Positions 10,706 through 22,000 of a DNA stretch of 64,000 bases are shown one piece after another. Under the pieces are notes generated by a model, which was not told where the DNA came from, ran no database searches, and saw only the letters and a list, made by a program, of their open reading frames with translations. Every line of letters starts with the position of its first letter. Within the stretch, counting starts at the first letter, position 1. Both the position numbers and the translations under genes were made by a program. Origin of the DNA: Bartonella sp. CM31XJBT (GTDB lineage: Bacteria; Pseudomonadota; Alphaproteobacteria; Rhizobiales; Rhizobiaceae); the NCBI RefSeq assembly GCF_028618555.1, contig NZ_JAQITD010000001.1, positions 248,001 to 312,000 of the forward strand, given 5' to 3'.

Positions 10706-11241
10706 TTTCTTGTGATGCGCAAGGAAAAAAATAATTGATTCAATATATTATTTAAGCGTTAATATACCTTAGTATTGAGCAGGTAGATGCTAATCAAAGT
10801 GAGTAATTTTTTTGGCAGGACATCTGATCAGATTAAAAATACTCAAAAAAAGCTCTAATTTTCAATAATTGAGAAGTATATTTTAATATTTTATTCTCTA
10901 CTCTTTGTTTAAGTACTTCATACCTTTTAAAAAGATATCGGTAGCCAACATATTATGATTTTGTGGAAATATTGTGGTAAAGGAAATTCAAATTTTGTCC
11001 TTTAAGACAAGGCGTAGGTTAAACCGCTCATTTTCTATTTCTGTGCAAAACATAAAAGAATTATCTACTTTCACGGTTGCAACAGTAAAATTTTATAATC
11101 CAACAAATGATTAAAAACGTATTATAATATCATTAAAATGCAAGGAACAAGCGCTATTGGAATTATGATTAAATAGCACATAAACCTTTTAAATTGATGT
11201 ACACATCCTTTATTATAATTGATTCCCTTGATAGAACAGTT

Positions 11242-11353
<112 letters not shown>

Positions 11354-11442
11354 GTATACAATTCTAACTTTTCTAGAACGATCAAAGTTGAAGATCAAGA
11401 AGAATTTACATTCAATGGAAAAGATGTTCTTTTTTATTTCTC

Positions 11443-11823
11443 TTAAGCATCGTCATCATTAGAAACACCGCCTCCGAGAATATTAGTAACGTCATCATCT
11501 TCATCGTCACCATCATGAGATAAAAATGTATCATCATCATCACCAAGATCTACATCACTATCTTCTAAATCAGGAAGATCGTCATCTTTAGAATCCTCAT
11601 CATCCTCTTCAAGAAGCATAAAAGCAGATTTTTCAAGTGCTGTATCAAGCTCTTCAGTATCAACTTCTTCCTCATTGTTTGCTTCAGCTGCTGCAACTTC
11701 AAAGTAAGAACGCGGATAAGAAATTCCTGTATAGGGCGACACAATAGGATCGCGATTTAGATCGTAAAATTTTTTTCCTGTTTCTGGATCAACACGTTTA
11801 GTTCCAAGTTCTTGTTTTGCCAT
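11443..11823 (-). CDS. TIGR02300 family protein, function unknown
   Basis: This small 126-residue alphaproteobacterial protein has a conserved N-terminus (MAKQELGTKR, then FYDLNRDPIVSPYTG and SYPRSYFE) and a highly acidic C-terminal half rich in Asp and Glu. The family has no assigned function. The acidic tail suggests a flexible or interaction-prone region. AGAGG lies upstream of the ATG at 11823. It is divergent from aroA, an arrangement conserved in rhizobia. Confidence 0.88.
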   Translation of the reverse strand: MAKQELGTKRVDPETGKKFYDLNRDPIVSPYTGISYPRSYFEVAAAEANNEEEVDTEELDTALEKSAFMLLEEDDEDSKDDDLPDLEDSDVDLGDDDDTFLSHDGDDEDDDVTNILGGGVSNDDDA

Positions 11824-11989
11824 AAACCGTGCCTCTTTGATTAACTATTATTCCATTAAAAGATAAATTTTATGGTGCTTAATCGAAAAATAATACCTTT
11901 GTCAAAGATAAATACACTGTTCCACAGTGATTTTTTCATGACGTCTTTTAAAGCATGTGCTAAAGGATGCACAATTTCATAAAAGTTAG

Positions 11990-13983
<1,994 letters not shown>

Positions 13984-13999
13984 ATTCGTTAAGGTAACT

Positions 14000-14110
14000 T
14001 CCAGCCTAGCGCTAACTTTTTTCCTTTATTCAAGGAAAAAGGCTAAGAAGTTGCTTATGTTAACACTAACCCAGCGCTCATACCTTATAATACAAGGTAT
14101 ATATTAGGAG
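14000..14110 (+). promoter_or_regulatory. Structured leader of rpsA
   Basis: Two hairpins lie between cmk and rpsA. One is a 9-bp stem (TTTTTCCTT at 14018-14026 with AAGGAAAAA at 14032-14040) that AGCCT/AGGCT can extend. The other is a perfect 7-bp stem (ATACCTT at 14080-14086 with AAGGTAT at 14094-14100). The second ends six bases before the ribosome-binding site AGGAG (14106-14110). Ribosomal protein S1 represses its own synthesis in Escherichia coli through its leader. A similar role here is inference. Confidence 0.4.
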
Positions 14111-14115
14111 TTCTT

Positions 14116-15816
14116 ATGTCACAATACAATCCCACAACAGCGGATTTTGAAGCCCTTTTAACAGAATCTTTTCAAACTAATGATCTTAATGAAGGATCTG
14201 TTGTTAAAGGTCGTGTTATTGCAATCGAAAAAGACATGGCCATTATTGATGCTGGTCTTAAAGTCGAAGGACGTATTCCTCTCAAAGAATTTGGAGCTAA
14301 AGCAAAAGATGGTTCTTTGCAAGTTGGCGATGAAGTTGAGGTTTACATTGAACGCATTGAAAATGCGATGGGTGAAGCTGTTTTATCGCGTGAAAAAGCA
14401 CGGCGCGAAGAAAGTTGGGTCCGTTTGGAGGAAAAATTCAATGCTGGTGCACGCGTTGATGGAGTGATCTTTAGCCAAGTAAAAGGTGGTTTTACAGTCG
14501 ATCTTGATGGTGCCGTTGCTTTCTTGCCTCGCAGCCAAGTTGATATTCGTCCCATTCGTGATGTTTCACCCCTCATGCATAATTCACAGTCCTTTGAAAT
14601 TTTGAAGATGGATCGTCGTCGTGGCAATATTGTGGTTTCACGTCGCACTGTCTTAGAAGAAAGTCGCGCTGAGCAACGTTCAGAAATCGTACAAAATCTT
14701 GAAGAAAACCAAATCGTTGAAGGTGTGGTGAAAAATATTACAGATTATGGTGCCTTTGTTGATCTTGGTGGGATTGATGGTCTCTTGCACGTTACAGATA
14801 TGGCATGGCGGCGTGTTAATCACCCATCTGAGGTGCTCACAATTGGCCAAACGATTAAAGTTCAGATTATTCGCATTAATCAAGACACGCACCGTATTTC
14901 TCTTGGAATGAAACAGCTTGAAAGTGATCCTTGGGAAAGCATCAGTGTCCGGTATCCGATTGGTAAAAAAATTACGGGTGCTGTTACCAACATTACTGAT
15001 TACGGTGGTTTTGTTGAAATTGAACCAGGAATCGAAGGGCTGATCCATGTTTCTGAAATGAGCTGGACAAAGAAAAATGTTCATCCTGGAAAAATTCTGT
15101 CTACATCACAAGAAGTAGAAGTGGTTGTTCTTGAGATTGATCCTTCTAAACGGCGTATTTCTCTTGGCTTAAAGCAAACATTTGAAAATCCATGGGAAGC
15201 TTTTGCCAATAAATTTCCTGTCAATTCGCAAATTGAAGGAGAGGTTAAAAATAAAACAGAATTTGGTCTGTTTATTGGGCTTGAAGGCGATGTTGACGGT
15301 ATGGTTCATTTGTCTGATCTTGATTGGAACCGTCCTGGTGAACAAGTTATTGATACTTATAATAAAGGCGATATCGTTAAGGCTGTGGTCCTTGATGTTG
15401 ACATTGAAAAAGAGCGCATTTCTCTTGGAATTAAGCAGCTTTCCAGCGATAAAGTTGGAGAAGCAGCTGCTTCTGGCGAATTGCGAAAAGGTGCTGTTGT
15501 AACATGCGAAGTGATTGCTGTTAACGACAATGACATTGGTGTGAAATTGATTGATCACAACCTTGAGACAACCATTCGGCGTGCTGATCTCGCGCGTGAT
15601 CGTGATGAGCAACGTCCTGAGCGTTTCGCAATTGGGCAAAAGGTTGATGCTCGCATCACAGCATTTGATAAAAAAACACGTAAAATTTCAGTATCGATTA
15701 AAGCTTTAGAGATTGCAGAGGAAAAAGAAGCTGTTGCACAATATGGTTCTACAGATTCAGGTGCTTCTCTTGGTGATATTCTTGGTGCAGCTTTGAAAAA
15801 ACAAGAACAAGATTAA
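14116..15816 (+). CDS. rpsA: 30S ribosomal protein S1
   Basis: S1 binds mRNA on the 30S subunit and promotes initiation on structured or weak leaders. The 566-residue product is built of six S1 (OB-fold) repeats. The best conserved are those containing VKNITDYGAFVDLGGIDGLL and VTNITDYGGFVEIEPGIEGL, and each ends in a RISLGMKQ/RISLGLKQ-type strand. AGGAG at 14106-14110 gives a strong initiation signal, and an intrinsic terminator follows the stop. Cmk-rpsA linkage is conserved in alphaproteobacteria. Confidence 0.97.
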   Translation: MSQYNPTTADFEALLTESFQTNDLNEGSVVKGRVIAIEKDMAIIDAGLKVEGRIPLKEFGAKAKDGSLQVGDEVEVYIERIENAMGEAVLSREKARREESWVRLEEKFNAGARVDGVIFSQVKGGFTVDLDGAVAFLPRSQVDIRPIRDVSPLMHNSQSFEILKMDRRRGNIVVSRRTVLEESRAEQRSEIVQNLEENQIVEGVVKNITDYGAFVDLGGIDGLLHVTDMAWRRVNHPSEVLTIGQTIKVQIIRINQDTHRISLGMKQLESDPWESISVRYPIGKKITGAVTNITDYGGFVEIEPGIEGLIHVSEMSWTKKNVHPGKILSTSQEVEVVVLEIDPSKRRISLGLKQTFENPWEAFANKFPVNSQIEGEVKNKTEFGLFIGLEGDVDGMVHLSDLDWNRPGEQVIDTYNKGDIVKAVVLDVDIEKERISLGIKQLSSDKVGEAAASGELRKGAVVTCEVIAVNDNDIGVKLIDHNLETTIRRADLARDRDEQRPERFAIGQKVDARITAFDKKTRKISVSIKALEIAEEKEAVAQYGSTDSGASLGDILGAALKKQEQD

Positions 15817-15846
15817 TCATCAATCATTAAAGTTAGTGTTATTATT

Positions 15847-15881
15847 AAGGTCACTCATTTTAGGAGTGACCTTTTTATTTT
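15847..15881 (+). terminator. Intrinsic terminator of rpsA
   Basis: AAGGTCACTC at 15847-15856 pairs perfectly with GAGTGACCTT at 15864-15873 across a 7-base loop, and a T-rich run follows. It lies 30 bases after the rpsA stop. Confidence 0.92.
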
Positions 15882-16044
15882 CTAAAGAAATTGTCTGCTT
15901 ATTTTTAAATTATTGAAACAAAAATTATAAATGCTTGCAAATAAAAACAAAAAGTTTGTTTTTTGTCTAACAACGGTTCACTATTCAGATAAAATGCTTA
16001 AAATTTAAATAAAAAACGATGTAATTGAATAACAATGGGACATT

Positions 16045-19000
16045 ATGACGTGCATAAGACCTTTCATAAAGTGCTTTTTTTCTCAAAAAGAGAAAAAAGA
16101 CCATTTTATTAATACGGATTTTCCTCTTCGTGCAATTTATAAGGTACAGGAAGATCTTTATAACTTAGGGCATGATATAGCTTCTGGTAAAGAAATTTTA
16201 CTCCCTGAATATGAAGGAGTAGAAGATTTTCGCAAGAGATTGAATGAAAATGCTAAACTTATTCTTCATGCCTTTCACACCAGTGATTTTGCTGCCCGAA
16301 ATGATGAAACCATCGCACCTTCTGCTCAATGGCTCATTGATAATCATTACACCATTGATAAAACCATACAAAAGCTACGTCGTAATCTACCCAAGTCCTT
16401 CATAAAGCAACTTCCTCTTTCTACACACAAAGCGGGAATACCACGAATTTTTGCTTTAACTTGGCTTTATATTGCGCATACCGATAGCAGCTTTTCACAA
16501 GAAACACTCACTGCTATGACCAACGGATTTCAAGAAGTTTGTGCGCTCACAATTGGTGAATTGTGGGCTCTTCCTTCTGTTATGCAAATGCTGCTCATTG
16601 AAAATGTCCGTCGTCTTTCAGTCCGTATCGAAAAAGCGCGACATATGCGCCATCTTGCTAGTCAAGTAGCTGATAAAATCTCTCTTGTAGAAAATAAAAC
16701 AAATCTACACTCTCTTTTTACGCAGTATAAACCATTTACTGTTGATCCAACTTTTTCAGCACATTTATTCTATCGCCTGCGCAGTGCATCTGTCGATTCA
16801 ACCGTAGCATTAACTTGGCTTGAAAAGCAATTGAAAAGCCAAGGCAGTAGCTTAGAGATTGCAACAGCTGATGAACATACCCGACAAGCAGCAGATGGTG
16901 TGACCATGGGAAATATTATCCGTGCTCTTAAAGCTATAGATGATGTTGATTGGATAGCATGGTTTGAAACAGTGAGTTGTGTCGATTCTATTTTGCGTAA
17001 AAATAGTGATTTTTCTGAAATTGATGCTCACTCACGCAATATTTATCGACAAGTCATTGAAAAAGTTTCACGCTTTTCGCCTCTTAGTGAACTGGAAGTT
17101 GCACATAAAGTTGTAGAAATGGCAAATTCCACTTCTAAAGATATGCCTCATCATTCTTGTGTGGGGTGGTACCTTGTTGATGATGGTCGTGGCATATTTG
17201 AAAAGGCTTGTGGATATATTCCGCACTTTCTCATAAAATGGACACGCGCTTCTTGTTGCTCAAAATTGAGAGTCATCGCCGTTCCTGTCTCTTTTCTGAC
17301 GCTTGCTCTTTTGCTGGTAATTTACGCCCTTTTACAAATATCTGGCATGACACAATGGATGTCTTTTTGCTTTACTGTATTGGCGCTTTTTCCTGCTATT
17401 GATGCTTCTTTTGCTTTATTTAACACTGTTGTTTCGTGGTTTGTCCCATCAAAACAACTCATTGGTTATGAATATAAAGAAGGTATTCCAAAACATGCAC
17501 GGACAATGGTTGTTGTACCTACTTTGATGACATCACGCGCTAATGTTGATGAACAAGTGCGCAATCTTGAAGTGCACTATCTTTCCAATCCTAAAGGTGC
17601 CATTCATTTTGCGCTCATTACAGATTGGGTGGATGCTCCATTGAGAGAAACGCAAGATGATCTTGATTTATTGCACTATGCGCAAAAGAGTATTGATAAA
17701 CTCAATAGTCGTTATCATCGTGATGAACTTCCTCTTTTTTTCCTTTTACATCGCCGACGCCTTTATAATGCAAGCGAAAAATGTTGGATGGGATGGGAAC
17801 GAAAGCGAGGAAAACTTCATGAACTTAATCGGCTCTTAAGAGGCGATAAAAATACAAGCTTTTATCCTCCCAATCCACATCTTCCTATGGATTGCCGTTT
17901 TGTTATGACGCTGGATTGTGATACACGTCTTACTCCAGAGAGCGTCGCGAAACTTGTTGGAAAGCTTAACCATCCACTCAATCATCCCGTTTTTGATCCA
18001 CAAAGTGGAAAGGTTGTAAAGGGCTATAGCATTTTACAACCACGCATTATTCCTTCTCTTACAACAGGAAAAAAAACATCAATTCTCCAACGGGTTTTTT
18101 CTATCAACCGTGGCATTGATCCTTATGTTTTTGCTGTTTCTGATACTTATCAAGATCTTTTAGGAGAAGGCACCTTTATCGGTAAAGGTCTTTATAATAT
18201 TGATGCATTTGAACAAGCGCTTAATGGCAAAATTAAAGAAAATACTATTCTTAGCCATGATCTCTTAGAGGGAGGTTATGCTCGTACTGCTCTGGTAAGT
18301 AGCATAGAAGTCATTGAAGACTATCCAACCGCTTACAATATTGATGTTATGCGTTATCATCGTTGGGTCCGCGGTGATTGGCAGCTTTTGCCTTATCTTT
18401 TTTCCCACCGTCAAATAAGTTTCGTGACGCGTTGGAAAATGCAGGATAATTTACGTCGTTCTCTCACTCCACTTATGTGGTTAATCGCAGCATTTGCAGG
18501 ATGGGCTTTTTTGTCTTTAAAGAGTGCAATCGTCTGGCAAATATTCTTGTTGTTTAGCTCCTTCATTTCACCCATTCTATGTGTATTAAAAACGTTTGTC
18601 TCATCTAATATAGATCATTCTTTGCGTGGACATTTTCAATTAATTGGGAACAAAATTGCTCTTACAAGCGCTGATATATTTCTTAAAACGACGTTTCTTG
18701 CTCATTCGGCGTATTTTATGACCGATGCGATTATTCGTACACTCTATCGTATGACGATTTCAAAACAGCATCTTCTTGAATGGAAAACTTCTGCCGCAAC
18801 AAAATCAATGCCCAATAGTTTGCGTTTCTATGTTTTTACAATGGCACCAGCATCGCTTATCGGTGTTCTTACTATAGCGCTCCCTCTTTTTTCTGATAGT
18901 TTTGCAAGCTTGGTTGCTTTACCTTTTGGGATAGCATGGTTTTTTTCACCCTTTATTGCTTGGATTGTGAGTCAACCTTCAACCTTTCAAGATAGCCTTT

Positions 19001-22000
19001 ATCTTTCTTCAAAAGATGAAAAAAAACTCCGCTCTATTGCACGGCGGACATGGCTTTATTATGCAACCTTTGTCAACGAACAAAACAACTATTTGCCTCC
19101 CGATAATTTTCAAGAAGATCCTGAACCTCTTGTTGCTCAACGTACATCGCCTACGAATATTGGCGTTTATCTCCTTTCTATTATTGCAGCACGTGATTTT
19201 GGCTGGATTGGTTTTGAAGAGACCATCACCCGTATTGAATGTACATTACGCTCTCTTACAAAAATGGAAAAGTTCCGTGGTCATCTCTATAATTGGTATG
19301 AAACGGATACACTTAGGCCTCTTTTGCCTACTTATGTATCAACCGTTGATTCGGGAAATCTTGCCGGTCATTTGGTAACACTTTCTTCTGCGTTAAGTGA
19401 ATGGGCTGAAAAACCGCCTCTTTTTTTTCAAAGTGATCGAGAAGGCTTATCGGATGTTCTTGCTATTCTTGAAGAAACTGTCAGAGAAATTCCAGATCAT
19501 CAACCCAGTTTACGCTCTTTACGCCAAAAAATCGAAGAAAACATCACTCGTTTTCATGATTCTGTCTTCACTTTTATAGAACAAGAAAATACGATCCCTT
19601 CTCACGTCATAGATCTTTCACTTGCAGCCCACGATATTGTGCACTTAGTCGGTGAACTTGACCACAAAATTCAAACGATAGAATCTGCTCGTGCACTTTC
19701 TTGGGCTAAATGCCTTATCGACACCTGTAACGCTTATCATCATGATGCGACTGCTCATTGTGATACTGAAAAATTACGTAAAAAACTAAACAGGCTGGCT
19801 ATAGTGGCACGGCAAATAGCCTTTGATATGAAATTTGACTTTTTAGAACAGCCTAAACGGCATCTCTTATCCATTGGATATCGTGTTCAAGAAAACAAAC
19901 TCGATGAAAATTGTTATGACCTGCTTGCTTCAGAAGCACGTCTTGCAAGCTTTTTTGCCATCGCAAAAGGAGATATAAAACTTAAACATTGGTTTCGTCT
20001 TGGTCGACTTCTCGTACCCATAGGTGGGAAAGGTGCACTCCTATCATGGTCTGGATCAATGTTCGAATATCTTATGCCATCTCTCGTAATGCATGAACCT
20101 TTAGGGTCTCTCCTAGATCAAACAAATCGATTGATTATTCGTTGTCAAATACAATATGCCCATAAACGGGAATTGCCATGGGGTATTTCAGAAGCCGCAT
20201 TTAATGCTCGCGATCATTTAATGAATTACCAATACGCTCATTTTGGTGTTCCAAACCTCGGACTCCAACGTGGTCTTTCACGCAATGCTGTCATTGCTCC
20301 CTATGCCAGCCTTCTAGCGGCACAATATGTTCCTGCTTACGCTGTCGCTAATTTAAAACGACTCCGTGATCTTGGAGCTTTAGGAACATATGGTTATTAT
20401 GACTCTGTTGATTTTACTCCAACACGCGTGAAAACAGGGGAAAAATACGCCGTTGTACGCAATTATTATGCGCACCATCATGGCATGTCTATCCTTGCTC
20501 TTAACAATGTTATTTTTCAAGGGCGAATGCGTGATCGTTTTCACCGTGATCCCGTTATTGAGGCAACACAATTGCTCTTACAGGAAAGAGCGCCTCATCT
20601 CATTCCTATTATTCATACCAAAGCTGTTAATCGTATGCGCAATAAGTCTCAAGCATTTGATGCAGCCCCTTTGCGCATTATTACAAACCCGTTACTCAAA
20701 CCACGAGCAACTTTACTTTTGTCTAATGGCTTTTATTCTACCATGTTAACAGCGAATGGTTCTGGTTACAGCCGTTGGCACGATTATGCGATTACGCGCT
20801 TTATTCCTGATGCAACAGAAGATCAACAAGGTACTTTATTCTTCTTGCGTGACACGCATAGTGGACGGTGGTGGTCTGTTACTGGTGAGCCAACACGTGT
20901 TATTGAAGAAGAAGCTGTCAGCATTTTTACAGATGAAAAGGCTGAATATACAAAAATGGTTGATGGTATTAAATCAACACTTGAATGTCTTATTACATCT
21001 GAAGGATGTGGCGAAGGGAGACGTATTCAATTGATGAATACGACAAATAAAGACCGATTCATTGAAGTGACTTCTTATGGTGAATTAGCGCTTGCCACGA
21101 TGGATACAGACCAAGTTCATCCTGTTTTTTCCCGTATGTTTATAGAGACAGAAATTGCTGAAGAAGGTAAAACAATTTTTGCCAAAAGGCGCAAACGCTC
21201 GCCTAATGATCCTGAAGTCTATGTTGCCCATTTTGTTTCTAGTACAACAGATATTCTCCAAGAGACAGAAGCTGAAACAGATCGCTCTCTGTTTATTGGT
21301 CGGGGGCGATCCATTCATCGGCCCGCTGCATTTGACCAAAATGCTCGTTTCAGTAACAGTCAAGGTTGTGTTCTTGATCCTGTTATGTCATTGCGATGCC
21401 GTATAAAAATTTCAGCCCATGAAAAAGCAGAACTTATTTTTTGGACCTTTGCTGCTCATACAAAAGAAGCGCTAAATAATCATATTAAACATTATCGACA
21501 ATCTGATATGTTTCAAAAAGAACTTTCAATGGCATGGACGCGCTCACAAGTCGCACTGTATCAGAGCGGAACCCAGCTTAAAGAAGCTATTATCTATCAA
21601 AAATATGCAACACCGCTTATCTATCCAGAAAGAACGTGGCGTCTTCCTTCTGAAATATTAGCAAAAACGCTAGGAAAACAGTCTGATCTTTGGCCCATGT
21701 CTATCTCAGGAGACAATCCACTCTGTCTTCTTAGATTAAATAACGAGGGAAATATAACCGTACTGCGCGAGCTCCTTAAAGCACACGAATATTGGTGTAT
21801 GCGCGGACTCATTGTTGATTTGGTCATTCTTAATGAACAAACATTTTCCTATATACAAAATACACAACGCGCTCTCGAGTGGGTCTGTGAAACTTATTAT
21901 CACCACACGCAAAAAGCAGATGAACGCCAACATATTTTCATGCTTCGACGCGATCAAATGAGTGAACAGAGTTTTAAAACGCTTCTTGCATCAGCACGCA

